Assembly: GCA_934746715.1 (NCBI GenBank)
Contig: CAKVFI010000001.1
Span: 62,001-126,000 of the forward strand
Reading direction: 5' to 3'
Length of the DNA: 64,000 nt
From: an uncultured Clostridia bacterium
GTDB lineage: Bacteria > Bacillota > Clostridia > Christensenellales > UBA1242
A program made the translations under genes and the position numbers. This document shows positions 1 to 8,785 of this stretch, piece after piece. The notes under the pieces were generated by a model. It ran no database searches. It was not told the DNA's origin and saw nothing but the letters and a program-made list of their open reading frames with translations. Each line of letters starts with the position of its first letter. Within the stretch, counting starts at the first letter, position 1.

Positions 1-1225
1 TTTCTTTGGTGTATTGACCAATCCATTCAACCAAACTTAAATCGCAATTTTCAAAATAACTGTTGTTGTTTTGAGGGAGATATGTTGGAGTGATTGTTTT
101 GCCCCATTTTACTTCGCCTTTGTAGTTAGTGTCCTTGCCTGCCAAAATGTCCATAAGCGCAGTTACAACATTGCTGTTGTCGCTCATAATAGCAATTTTG
201 TTGCCCGGGCGCACTGTGAATGAAACATTTTCAAAAATGCCCGGCTTTGTGAGTTTGTTTACAAACAAAATGTCGTTGCCAATGCGTTGGTCAAACTTAA
301 AGTCAATGTAAGGATATTTACGGCTGCTTGGTTTGATGTCTTCAATTGTCAAGCGCTCCAACTCCTTTTTGCGGCTGGTGGCTTGCTTTGATTTTGATGC
401 ATTTGCGCTAAAACGAGCAATAAATTCTTGCAACTCTTTGGCGCGTTGCTCTGCCTTTTTGTTTAAATCCTTTTGTTGTTTTAATGCAAGTTGGCTGGAC
501 TCATACCAAAAATCGTAGTTACCCAAATACAAGTTAATTTTGCCATAGTCAATATCACAAATATGTGTGCACACTTTGTTTAAAAAGTGGCGGTTGTGGC
601 TGACAATGATGATTGTGTTTTCAAAGTTTAAAATAAAGTCTTCCAACCAGCGAATGGTTTTTACGTCCAAGTTGTTTGTTGGTTCGTCCAAAATAAGGTT
701 GTCTGGATTGCTGAACAATGCTTGTGCAAGTAATACTTTAACTTTGATTTTGCTGTCCACATTTGCCATAAGTTCGTTATGCAACTCTTGTGGAATATCA
801 AGTGAGTTTAAAAGTTTTTGAGCATCACTTTCTGCATCCCAACCGTTAAGTTCGGCAAATTCTGCTTGCAATTCTGCCAAGCGGTTACCATCTTCTTCAG
901 TAAAATCGGTTTTTGCGTAGTACATTTCTTGCTCGTCCATCAACTCAACCAAGCGTTTGTGCCCCATAAGCACGGTGCGCAAAACTGTGTAATCGTTATA
1001 TTTTTCCTGATTTTGTTCCAAAACAGATAGTCTTTCCTTTGGTGGAATGATAACTTCGCCTTTGTTTGGTTCAAGTTCACCAGAAAGCACTTTCATAAAT
1101 GTTGATTTGCCCGCTCCATTTGCGCCAATAACACCATAGCAGTTGCCTTTTGTGAACTTTAAATTTACTTCATCAAACAATTTTCTACTGCCGAACTGAA
1201 CGGCAACATTATTTACTGTAATCAA
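1..1225 (-). CDS. ABC-F family ATP-binding protein, YkpA/YbiT type (3' end outside window)
   Basis: Soluble twin-ATPase of the ABC-F type, a family that acts on the ribosome rather than in transport. I translated it by hand because no stop lies in the window. The first ATPase domain has Walker A GANGAGKST (about residue 28), the YkpA-like RLSVLEQ stretch and Walker B LILDEPTNNLD. The inter-domain linker follows and is rich in Lys, Arg and Glu. The second domain keeps the subfamily's KWG...LPQNN stretch, but its Walker A is replaced by SDNSNVVTA with no lysine. The start is a TTG at 1225, six to seven bases after AAGGAGC. The C-terminus is cut off by the left edge. The family assignment is firm, the substrate or stress is unknown. 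Confidence 0.85.
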   Translation of the reverse strand, partial: MITVNNVAVQFGSRKLFDEVNLKFTKGNCYGVIGANGAGKSTFMKVLSGELEPNKGEVIIPPKERLSVLEQNQEKYNDYTVLRTVLMGHKRLVELMDEQEMYYAKTDFTEEDGNRLAELQAEFAELNGWDAESDAQKLLNSLDIPQELHNELMANVDSKIKVKVLLAQALFSNPDNLILDEPTNNLDVKTIRWLEDFILNFENTIIIVSHNRHFLNKVCTHICDIDYGKINLYLGNYDFWYESSQLALKQQKDLNKKAEQRAKELQEFIARFSANASKSKQATSRKKELERLTIEDIKPSSRKYPYIDFKFDQRIGNDILFVNKLTKPGIFENVSFTVRPGNKIAIMSDNSNVVTALMDILAGKDTNYKGEVKWGKTITPTYLPQNNNSYFENCDLSLVEWIGQYTKE

Positions 1226-1257
1226 AATATGCTCCTTAAAAATTTTATTTCGACTTT

Positions 1258-1286
1258 AATTTAACACAAAAACAAGTTTAAAGCAA
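1258..1286 (-). promoter_or_regulatory. Possible promoter of the ABC-F gene
   Basis: TTGCTT at 1281-1286 and TAAATT at 1258-1263 with a 17-base spacer, about 30 bases before the TTG start. The -10 is weak. Confidence 0.4.
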
Positions 1287-1323
1287 CAAAAAACTTGCAA
1301 AAACTTTAAGTTAATGCAAGTTT
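1286..1323 (-). terminator. Intrinsic terminator after the PAP2 gene
   Basis: Read on the minus strand, AAACTTGC pairs with GCAAGTTT (1288-1323). The loop holds a smaller AACTT/AAGTT pair. A T-run follows. Confidence 0.7.
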
Positions 1324-1328
1324 AAAAT

Positions 1329-1973
1329 TTAAGTTTGATTAACCAATTGCTTTGCAGGCTTGAATTTAAACAACAATTTGCCAAGTTGTTTGCCAAAGTA
1401 CAAAGCCACATAACCAAACAACCAGCCAGCCAAAACATCGCTTGCGTAATGCACGTTTAAATATATTCTACTCACGCCAACCAACGCAATGATAAGTGAA
1501 AGCACAATTGTTAAAATGATTTTGCAAGCAAGGTTATCAAATTTGCGATTTGCAAAATAAATAAGCAAACCATAAAAAGCAAGGCTAACCATTGCGTGTG
1601 CACTTGGAAAACTGTAACCTACTTCACTAACAAGCATTGTTGTTGGGCGCGCCCTTTGAACAAGAAATTTAAAAATCAAATTCAACAAAACAGCAACAAC
1701 TGTGCCAGTCATACAAGTGGTGCCAATGCGTTTGTCTTTTGCGTAAATTGTGAAAAGCCCACCAACAAGCAACAAAACCCACCACTCACCAAAAAATGTG
1801 AAAAACTTGAAAAAGTTTGTTGCAAATTTTGATTGATGATTGTAAAAATATGTGTTCAACTTGTCCATTTGAAATTGATAGCCAAATTTGACCATAAAAA
1901 GCATGGCAACAAACAAGCACAAACTTAAAAGTGCTGAACCCATAAAAATGTATTGTTTGGTTTTGTATTTCAT
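1329..1973 (-). CDS. PAP2-family membrane phosphatase
   Basis: Integral membrane phosphatase of the PAP2 superfamily (214 aa), which dephosphorylates lipid phosphates such as phosphatidic acid, phosphatidylglycerol phosphate or undecaprenyl pyrophosphate. All three signature motifs are visible: KFLVQRARP, PSAHA, and SRIYLNVHYASD containing the second catalytic His and the Asp. About five to six hydrophobic segments are present, the first at residues 9-29. A weak AAGGA lies 10 bases before the ATG. It sits downstream of nrdR but is separated from it by a terminator. Undecaprenyl-pyrophosphate recycling (BcrC-like) is possible, but the substrate cannot be read from the sequence. Confidence 0.85.
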   Translation of the reverse strand: MKYKTKQYIFMGSALLSLCLFVAMLFMVKFGYQFQMDKLNTYFYNHQSKFATNFFKFFTFFGEWWVLLLVGGLFTIYAKDKRIGTTCMTGTVVAVLLNLIFKFLVQRARPTTMLVSEVGYSFPSAHAMVSLAFYGLLIYFANRKFDNLACKIILTIVLSLIIALVGVSRIYLNVHYASDVLAGWLFGYVALYFGKQLGKLLFKFKPAKQLVNQT

Positions 1974-2005
1974 AACTTAACATCCTTTTTGTTTTAATTG
2001 AGAAC

Positions 2006-2029
2006 AAAAAAACCCTGCCAACGCAGGGC
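2006..2029 (-). terminator. Intrinsic terminator after nrdR
   Basis: On the minus strand GCCCTGC-GTTG-GCAGGGT is followed by seven T's (stem arms 2013-2018 and 2023-2028). This is a compact GC-rich hairpin in an AT-rich background. Confidence 0.85.
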
Positions 2030-2035
2030 AAAAAA

Positions 2036-2470
2036 CTATCTGTTTAAAAACCTGCGAACATCATCAAAAGTTTCGCAATCTGTGTGTTGAGTGTAATAAA
2101 CCAAGCATGCCATTGCGTTAACTTCAAACAAAACATCAAGAGCAACTTTAACAATGTCCTTTGTTGTGATTTCTTGTTGTTGAAGTGCAAACAATTTGGT
2201 TTCAATCCTGCTGGCAATTTGTTCTGCAGTTTCTGCCACATTTGTGCAATAAACGGCATGAGCAATGCTTTCAACCAACTTTTCTATTTTGAAAGGTTCA
2301 CGCACATTGTCAACATTTGTAACAACCATTGGATTTGCTTCAACTGTTTCATAAGTGGTGAAACGCTTGCCACAAACAAGGCATTCCCTACGCCTACGAA
2401 TACTGGTGTCCTTCAAATAACGACTATCTACAACTTTACTTTCGCTGTTACCGCAAAAAATACAACGCAT
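2036..2470 (-). CDS. nrdR: Transcriptional repressor NrdR
   Basis: Represses ribonucleotide reductase genes in response to (d)ATP. The protein has 144 residues. It has an N-terminal zinc ribbon (MRCIFC with C3/C6 and CLVCGKRF with a second CxxC), followed by the RRRREC and TTYE stretch, then an ATP-cone from about residue 47. The open frame runs 26 codons further upstream, but the ATG at 2470 is preceded by AAAGGAG at the right distance and matches the family N-terminus. No ribonucleotide reductase gene is in the window. Confidence 0.95.
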   Translation of the reverse strand: MRCIFCGNSESKVVDSRYLKDTSIRRRRECLVCGKRFTTYETVEANPMVVTNVDNVREPFKIEKLVESIAHAVYCTNVAETAEQIASRIETKLFALQQQEITTKDIVKVALDVLFEVNAMACLVYYTQHTDCETFDDVRRFLNR

Positions 2471-2619
2471 TTTACTTTCTCCTTTAACTAAACCCAAAGG
2501 CAAAACACAAATTTGCTTGCCCGATTTCTTTTTAGTAGAATACCACAATTCGCCAAATTTAGCAACAAAAAAGCATATTTATTTTAATATTTTTTGATTT
2601 TTTTTGACAAAATTTGTTC

Positions 2620-2658
2620 AAGATATAAAAAATATAACACCACAAGCAGTGGTATTAT
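2620..2658 (-). terminator. Intrinsic terminator after the PRC-barrel gene
   Basis: Minus-strand stem ATAATACCAC / GTGGTGTTAT (2634-2658, one G-U pair, loop TGCTT) followed by ATTTTTTAT. Confidence 0.75.
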
Positions 2659-2696
2659 ACAAAAATTAAATACCAAATATTTTGACAGTTTAATTT

Positions 2697-3017
2697 TTAT
2701 TGTTGATTAAGCGCAATGATGTTTTGGTGCTTTTTTGGTGGTGGAGGCGGTGGAGATGGTTTGTTTTCGTTAACATAGAGTTCAACTAATATTACATCCA
2801 CCCCAATTTTGCAAACACAATCAAAAGGAATGAATATTTCTTTGTTTGCTTTAAACAATCCCCAAAAGCCAGAATTTGATTGCGGAACAACAAAACCAAG
2901 AGTTTTTGCCGAAACGATGTCAAAAATAACATCAGTGATATGCCCCAAACATTTGCCGTCCACTGTGTTAACAACTTGTTTGCATTTTAACTCTTGGAAA
3001 GAAACTTCCATACTCAT
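2697..3017 (-). CDS. PRC-barrel protein, YlmC/YmxH family, with proline tail
   Basis: Small PRC-barrel protein (106 aa; domain about residues 4-83). Its wording (QELKCKQVVNTVDGKCLGHITDV, FIPFDCVCKIG) matches the YlmC/YmxH family often found beside sporulation or cell-envelope genes in Bacillota; the biochemical role is unknown. After the domain comes a SPPPPPP stretch and a short basic tail, which is unusual for the family. There is no clear ribosome binding site; ATG 3017 and ATG 3011 are both possible starts. A terminator separates it from the upstream topoisomerase gene, so it is probably transcribed alone. Confidence 0.8.
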   Translation of the reverse strand: MSMEVSFQELKCKQVVNTVDGKCLGHITDVIFDIVSAKTLGFVVPQSNSGFWGLFKANKEIFIPFDCVCKIGVDVILVELYVNENKPSPPPPPPKKHQNIIALNQQ

Positions 3018-3034
3018 TTATATGAAAAATTTTT

Positions 3035-3074
3035 AAAAAAAATGCCATTATTTGTAACAATTTGGCATTTTTTA
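3035..3074 (-). terminator. Terminator between topoisomerase A gene and PRC-barrel gene
   Basis: A-run plus TGCCA (3043-3047) pairs with TGGCA (3063-3067) plus T-run. It is symmetric and could work both ways, but genes on both sides are minus strand. Confidence 0.75.
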
Positions 3075-3185
3075 TTTTTAGTATTAGCAAAAATATTTTG
3101 TTAAAATTCTTTTTGTAAATGAAAAAATTATTATTAGTTAATATTAATTAAAGCGTTTAATACTTAACAAAGTTGTTGCTTAACA

Positions 3186-5609
3186 TTAATTTAAATACAA
3201 ACCAACATCTTTAAGTGAAAGTTTTGTTTTTGCAACCAAAGGTTTGCCCGCACTTGTGCGAGTTTGGATTGTGATATCGTTAACATCAACTGCGTAAATT
3301 TTATCCTTATCTTGCAACACAACTTCACCAGTGACAATTGGAGAAATGATTGCAAAAATCTTTTCCTTGCCGGTTCCAATTTTAAGCCCTTTGCGGTTGC
3401 GCGCGCTGATTGGAAGTTCATTTAAACTAAACTTTTTGCCAACACCATCTGGAGTAACCACAAGCACCCTATCAAGAGTGTTAACTTGACTTGCAAAAAT
3501 CACTTTATCGCCATCATTCAAATTCATGCCAATCACACCACCACTTGCGCGTTTTGTTACTGGCACAGTTTTGTATTCCACATTAACAGCCATACCTTGG
3601 CTGCTAACCATTAAAATAGAAGGCAAATTATCGTTGATTTGAACAGACACAACACGATCAAAATCTTTAAGTTTAAGTGCCACACTGCCAGTTTTAAGCC
3701 CTGCATATTCACTTGCCGGACTACGTTTAATAAAGCCATCTTGTGTTGTAAAAATAAGTTCTGTGTTTTCTTCAAAATCTTGTTCTGCAAACAAACCAAC
3801 AACTTTTTCATTGGTTTCGGCATGAGCAATTTCGCTCATTGCTGTGCCCTTTGTGTTGAATTTGCTGTTTGGAATATCTCGCACTGGAATGCTAAAGAAA
3901 TTGCCATAATTTGTGAAAGCGTAAACATTGCTGTTCATGCTTGTGTGAACAATTGTTTTGTGAAGAGCATTTATATTGTCGTAATCATAATTTGGACTTG
4001 CATTTTGAATTTGCTTGATATCCAAAGTTTTAAGGCGCAATCCGTCGTTTGTAACCGCCACCGCACATTCAGTGTCCAACAATCTTTCAATTGGTGTTAT
4101 AACATAATCTTCGAAGGTTGTTACTATTTGAGTTTTGCGTGGTGTTGCGTATTTAGCCTTGATTTCTTTAAGTTCCTTTTTGATAACTGACATTTGACGT
4201 GCTTTGCTGCCCAAAATTGCAGTTAATTCTTCAATGGTTTTAAGCAAGTCTTGAAGTTCTTGTTGCAATTTTTCAACTTCCAAACTTGTAAGTCTGCTTA
4301 AACGCATATCAAGGATTGCTTGAGTTTGAATGTCGGTTAAGTTAAAGCGCTCCATAAGTTTTGTTTTGGCGTCTCCCACCGAACTTGATGTTTTGATGAT
4401 TTGCACCACTTCATCTATATTTGCAATTGCAACGCACAAACCTTCAACGATGTGAGCGCGTGCTTTTGCCCTATCCAAATCAAATTGTGTGCGGCGCACG
4501 ATGATTTCGTTTTGGAATTTGATGTAATAGTTCAAATAAGCAAGCAAACCCAATTGTTTTGGGCTGCCATCAGCAATTGCAACCACATTATAGTTAAAGT
4601 TGAGTTGCATGTCGGTGTGTTTTAAAAGCAAGGCAATAATATTGTCAACATCTCCGTCCTTTTTAACAGTGATAACTGCTCGCATACCTGCCTTATCACT
4701 TTCATCAGTGATGTCGCAAATATCGGCAAGTTCATCTTTCATTTTCATTTTAAGGTCGCCAATCGACTTTAAGAACTCTGCTTTGTTAACTTGATATGGC
4801 AATTCTGTAATAACAATGTTTGTTTTGCCGTTTTTGTCATCTTCTGTATGGAAAACAGCACGCATTGTAACCTTGCCACGGCCTGTTGCGTACGCTTCTT
4901 CCATATCTTTGCCTGCACAAATCATACCACCTGTTGGAAAATCTGGCCCTTTGACAACTTTAAGCATGTCAGTTAGGCTAATCTCCGGATTATCGATATA
5001 CGCAATACAGCCGTCAATCATCTCTCCAAGGTTGTGAGTTGGAATGTTTGTTGCCAAACCTACGGCAATGCCCGATGCACCATTAACAAACAAGTTTGGA
5101 AAGCGCCCTGTTAAATAATCTGGTTCTTTAAGAGTGTCATCAAAGTTAAAGCTGAAACTAACCGTGTCTTTATCCAAATCCTTCATCAATTCCAAGGCAA
5201 GTGGAGTTAATCTAACTTCGGTGTAACGCATTGCTGCTGCACCATCGCCGTCAATAGAGCCAAAGTTGCCTTGACCTTCAACCAAGCATTCGCCCATAAC
5301 AAAGTTTTGAGCCATACGCACCATTGCCCCATAAACTGAACTGTCACCATGTGGGTGAAATTTACCCAATGTATCACCAACAACACGGGCAGATTTTTTA
5401 AAAGGCTTGTCAGGAGTAAGCCCCAACTCTATCATATCAAACAAAATACGGCGTTGAACTGGCTTTAAGCCATCTTCCACACGCGGAAGCGCGCGATCCA
5501 TAATAACATATTCACTGTATGGCAACATACTGCTTGACATAACATCTTCAACTGTCATTGTGTACAAATTGCCAGTTGGAACAACTGAATTAATCTCTCT
5601 TTTTGCCAT
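3186..5609 (-). CDS. parC: Type IIA DNA topoisomerase subunit A (ParC-like; GyrA possible)
   Basis: DNA-cleaving subunit of an ATP-dependent type II topoisomerase (807 aa). The winged-helix/tower domain carries the catalytic Tyr129 in AAMRYTE and the quinolone region GKFHPHGDSSVYG (residues 82-94). The C-terminal beta-pinwheel starts near residue 500. I do not find the QRRGGKG GyrA box in the first blade, which favours topoisomerase IV over gyrase. The residue normally acidic at the end of the quinolone motif (GyrA Asp87, ParC Glu84) is Gly94. The gene overlaps subunit B by one base (TAATG), with AAGGAG upstream, so the two are translationally coupled. Confidence 0.85.
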   Translation of the reverse strand: MAKREINSVVPTGNLYTMTVEDVMSSSMLPYSEYVIMDRALPRVEDGLKPVQRRILFDMIELGLTPDKPFKKSARVVGDTLGKFHPHGDSSVYGAMVRMAQNFVMGECLVEGQGNFGSIDGDGAAAMRYTEVRLTPLALELMKDLDKDTVSFSFNFDDTLKEPDYLTGRFPNLFVNGASGIAVGLATNIPTHNLGEMIDGCIAYIDNPEISLTDMLKVVKGPDFPTGGMICAGKDMEEAYATGRGKVTMRAVFHTEDDKNGKTNIVITELPYQVNKAEFLKSIGDLKMKMKDELADICDITDESDKAGMRAVITVKKDGDVDNIIALLLKHTDMQLNFNYNVVAIADGSPKQLGLLAYLNYYIKFQNEIIVRRTQFDLDRAKARAHIVEGLCVAIANIDEVVQIIKTSSSVGDAKTKLMERFNLTDIQTQAILDMRLSRLTSLEVEKLQQELQDLLKTIEELTAILGSKARQMSVIKKELKEIKAKYATPRKTQIVTTFEDYVITPIERLLDTECAVAVTNDGLRLKTLDIKQIQNASPNYDYDNINALHKTIVHTSMNSNVYAFTNYGNFFSIPVRDIPNSKFNTKGTAMSEIAHAETNEKVVGLFAEQDFEENTELIFTTQDGFIKRSPASEYAGLKTGSVALKLKDFDRVVSVQINDNLPSILMVSSQGMAVNVEYKTVPVTKRASGGVIGMNLNDGDKVIFASQVNTLDRVLVVTPDGVGKKFSLNELPISARNRKGLKIGTGKEKIFAIISPIVTGEVVLQDKDKIYAVDVNDITIQTRTSAGKPLVAKTKLSLKDVGLYLN

Positions 5610-7576
5610 TAGTTCTCCTTATCTTCCTTGTGAAGTTTGTCAATTTTTTGTTCTTCAAAATTGTCAATTTTGTTAAAGTTTGCATTTTTGTTGATGTAGT
5701 CCTTTCTTGGGCCAACATCATCGCCCATCCACATGCTAATTTGCTTGTCCGCTTGCATAACATCTTCAAGAGTTACGCGTATCATGCTGCGGTGTGCTGG
5801 GTCCATTGTGGTTGACCAAAGTTGTTCTGCGCTCATTTCGCCAAGGCCTTTGTAACGTTGCAAATTGTAGTTTTTAAGTTTTGATGTGATTGCTGTCAAT
5901 TCTTCATCTGTGTAGCAATACCATTCTTTATCTTTGGTGGAAACCTTGTAAAGTGGAGGCATGCCAACATAAACATTGCCGTTTGTGATGAGTGGGCGCA
6001 TATAACGGAAAAAGAAAGTGAGCAAAATGCAACGAATATGCATACCATCTTGGTCGGCATCACTCAAAATGATGATTTTGTGATATTTTAAGTTTTCAAG
6101 TTTAAAATCTTCGCCAATGCCCGTGCCAAATGCACCGATAATTGTGCGGATTTCTTCGTTTGCAAGCACTTGGTCAATGCGCTTTTTTTCACTGTTCAAT
6201 GGTTTGCCACGCAATGGCAAAATTGCTTGATAATATCTATCTCTGCCTTGTTTTGCTGTGCCGCCCGCAGAATCGCCTTCAACAATAAAAATTTCGTTCA
6301 ATTCCGCATTTTTGCTGGTGCAGTTTGCAAGTTTGCCAAGCAACATATTGCCTTCTATTGAATTTTTGGCACGAGTTAAATCCTTGGCATGTTTTGCTGC
6401 TGCTCTAACTCGGGCTGCACCCTTGGCTTTGTCGATGATTATATTGCCGATATTTTCGTTCTTTTTGGCTTGGAAAAATTCACTCAAACCTTGTGTGCAA
6501 ACACTTTCCACCCTTGAGCGAGCTTCCACATTGCCAAGTTTGGTTTTTGTTTGACCTTCAAACTGAACATTTTTCATTTTGATTGCAAGCACGGCAACAA
6601 GCCCTTCACGGAAGTCATCACCAATAAAAGGAATATCCTTATCTTTAACAAGGCCGTGCTTTTTTGCAAAATCATTAAGCACTTTTGTGAGTGCTGTTTT
6701 AAAACCTACTTCGTGAGTGCCTCCTTCCGGTGTTGGAATGTTGTTAACATAACTATAAATGCTTTCTGTGTAATTATCAACATATTGCAAAGAAAGCGAT
6801 ACAAATGTATCGTCAATTTCATTTTCAATATAAATTGGTGGCACAAACAATGGTTTCCTGTCCATTGTAAGGCTGGTTACATAATCTCTAATACCACCTT
6901 CAAAGCACAAAGTTTCGTGCTTGTTGGTGCGTTCGTCAATCAACTCAATATGAACACCCTTGTTTAAAAACGCAGTTTCTTTAAGGCGCTCATAAACGGT
7001 GTCGTAATCAAAGTGAATATCCTTAAACACCCTATCATCTGGCAAAAAGCGCACATATGTGCCCTTTAATGTTGTGTTGCCAATCTCTTTGAGCGGTTGA
7101 ACGCAAACACCAGAATGGATTTTGCCATTTTTTTCAACAGATTCAAAGCGTGCAAAGTATTTTTTGCCGTCCTTGCAAACTGTAACTTCCAAATATCTGG
7201 AAAGTGCGTTTGTAACTGATGCACCAACGCCGTGCAAACCGCCAGAATATTTATAGTTGTTGTCGCCAAACTTGCCACCAGCATGAAGTTGAGTGAAAAC
7301 CACTTCAACGCCACTGATTTTAAGTTTTGGGTGTGGACTAACTGGAATGCCACGACCATTATCCAAAACAGATGCAGTGCCGTCTTTGTGCAATGTAACT
7401 TCGACTTTGTTGCCATAACCATTTGCAACCTCATCAATTGCGTTGTCAATAATCTCCCAAAGCAGATGATGAAGCCCCTTTACACCTGTTGTTCCTATAT
7501 ACATACCCGGGCGCATGCGAACTGCATCTAACCCTTCCAAAACAATCAAATCTTTACTATCATAACTTGCTGCCAC
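5609..7576 (-). CDS. parE: Type IIA DNA topoisomerase subunit B (ParE-like; GyrB possible)
   Basis: ATPase subunit of the type II topoisomerase (655 aa from the chosen start). It has a GHKL ATP site (EIIDNAIDE, DNGRGIPV, GGLHGVGASVTNALS), a transducer domain, and a TOPRIM domain (IVEGDSAGGTAKQGRDR, LSDADQDGMHIR). The C-terminal tail is acidic and lysine-rich. An in-frame TTG lies at 7597, but AAAGGGG falls inside that extension, six bases before GTG 7576, so GTG 7576 is the better start. TOPRIM wording mixes gyrase-like and topo IV-like features; pairing with a subunit A lacking a GyrA box favours ParE. Confidence 0.85.
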   Translation of the reverse strand: MAASYDSKDLIVLEGLDAVRMRPGMYIGTTGVKGLHHLLWEIIDNAIDEVANGYGNKVEVTLHKDGTASVLDNGRGIPVSPHPKLKISGVEVVFTQLHAGGKFGDNNYKYSGGLHGVGASVTNALSRYLEVTVCKDGKKYFARFESVEKNGKIHSGVCVQPLKEIGNTTLKGTYVRFLPDDRVFKDIHFDYDTVYERLKETAFLNKGVHIELIDERTNKHETLCFEGGIRDYVTSLTMDRKPLFVPPIYIENEIDDTFVSLSLQYVDNYTESIYSYVNNIPTPEGGTHEVGFKTALTKVLNDFAKKHGLVKDKDIPFIGDDFREGLVAVLAIKMKNVQFEGQTKTKLGNVEARSRVESVCTQGLSEFFQAKKNENIGNIIIDKAKGAARVRAAAKHAKDLTRAKNSIEGNMLLGKLANCTSKNAELNEIFIVEGDSAGGTAKQGRDRYYQAILPLRGKPLNSEKKRIDQVLANEEIRTIIGAFGTGIGEDFKLENLKYHKIIILSDADQDGMHIRCILLTFFFRYMRPLITNGNVYVGMPPLYKVSTKDKEWYCYTDEELTAITSKLKNYNLQRYKGLGEMSAEQLWSTTMDPAHRSMIRVTLEDVMQADKQISMWMGDDVGPRKDYINKNANFNKIDNFEEQKIDKLHKEDKEN

Positions 7577-7617
7577 AATTAACCCCTTTCGTTTCAATTT
7601 TGTTATATTCTGGGGTA

Positions 7618-7646
7618 ATTATACCATTTTTTTTTAATTAAAGCAA
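7618..7646 (-). promoter_or_regulatory. Promoter of the topoisomerase operon
   Basis: TTGCTT (7641-7646), 17-base spacer, TATAAT (7618-7623). The -35 overlaps the last codons of ddl. Confidence 0.75.
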
Positions 7647-8711
7647 TTTTTTTGTGAGTATGTTGGTATCAAAATATGAATATTTTTTTGGTTGAGTTGC
7701 GTTTGCCACCAAATCTTCAATTAGAGTTATGTAATCTATACCCAAAGGTTCAAACAAGTAAAAAGCCAAACTGCCAGGTATGGTGTTAACTTCATTAAAA
7801 TATAAAGTTTTTGTGTTTGCGTTGAACATATAGTCAATCCGCACAACGCCGTTTAAATTTAGGTGCAAATAAATATTTTTTGTTGTGTTGCAAATCTGCT
7901 CTTCTAGTGCTTTTGAAATTTGAGCAGGGATTATCCTATCTTTTGCCTTGCTTTTGCCGTCATGACGATATTTCTCATCAAAGGTCAAAAAATCTTGTTT
8001 GCTTATTGGCTGTTCTATTGCACTCAAAACTAATTCTCCATCTTTTTTGTAACACGCTTGATTGAGTTCTATCATTGGTTCAATTTTTTCTTCAACAAGT
8101 GCATTGTCGTTCATTTCAAAAATAGCAAAAATTTGATTTTTAAAATTTTGCTTTGTACATGCCTTAACTCCAATAGATGAGCCCAAAGCGTTTGGTTTAA
8201 CAATCAAATGGTTGGCAAAATCGGTTTTTATTTGTTCAACTGCGGTTAAATAATTTTGTTTTGAAACAAGCACGCCTTTTGCAGTTGTTGCAACGTCTTG
8301 CACCAACTGTTTGGTTAAATCTTTGTCCATAGTAATGCCCGCTGTGAGAGCAGATGTGCTTGTGCAAGGTACGCCAACAGTTTCAAAAAATCCAGCTAGC
8401 GAGCCGTTTTCGCCAACACCACCATGGCAACAATTAACCACACATTTAATGTCGCAAACTTTTTTGTAACCTATGCTTTTTTTTAGCAACCCATTGCAAA
8501 ACAAAACTGGTTTTAACTTTATGGCAGATTTGTTTGCAAAAAATGTCAAGTCTTCAATATCGGTTGCGTAATAAAACTTGTTATCCAATCCTAAATAAAC
8601 TTTTTCAACATCAAACTTTGATTGCAAAAATTTTGCACACTGCATGCCTGTGATTATCGACACATCATGCTCTGGGCTTTGCCCACCAAAAACAACACAA
8701 ATTTTTTCCAT
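7638..8711 (-). CDS. ddl: D-alanine--D-alanine ligase
   Basis: ATP-grasp ligase making D-Ala-D-Ala for peptidoglycan (357 aa). Seen: VVFGGQSPEHDVS at the N-terminus, CHGGVGENGS, KPNALGSSIG phosphate loop, the KY pair in FDEKYRHDG, metal-binding VRIDYM and NEVNTIPGSLAF. The KY pair is the pattern of D-Ala-D-Ala enzymes rather than VanA-type D-lactate ligases. It is divergent from the hydrolase-murF pair, which supplies the next enzyme of the pathway. No ribosome binding site is visible before ATG 8711; a TATAAA lies only five bases upstream, but I find no good -35, so a leaderless start is possible but unproven. Confidence 0.92.
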   Translation of the reverse strand: MEKICVVFGGQSPEHDVSIITGMQCAKFLQSKFDVEKVYLGLDNKFYYATDIEDLTFFANKSAIKLKPVLFCNGLLKKSIGYKKVCDIKCVVNCCHGGVGENGSLAGFFETVGVPCTSTSALTAGITMDKDLTKQLVQDVATTAKGVLVSKQNYLTAVEQIKTDFANHLIVKPNALGSSIGVKACTKQNFKNQIFAIFEMNDNALVEEKIEPMIELNQACYKKDGELVLSAIEQPISKQDFLTFDEKYRHDGKSKAKDRIIPAQISKALEEQICNTTKNIYLHLNLNGVVRIDYMFNANTKTLYFNEVNTIPGSLAFYLFEPLGIDYITLIEDLVANATQPKKYSYFDTNILTKKLL

Positions 8712-8785
8712 ATAAGTTTATATTCACAAAAGCAAATTTTGGTTTTTGTTTTAACTTTAAATTTAATAGCAACATAAAAATTTAT

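Noticed and set aside
5609..7597. TTG start for subunit B at 7597
   Set aside because: The AAAGGGG site falls inside this extension; GTG 7576 has it at the right distance.
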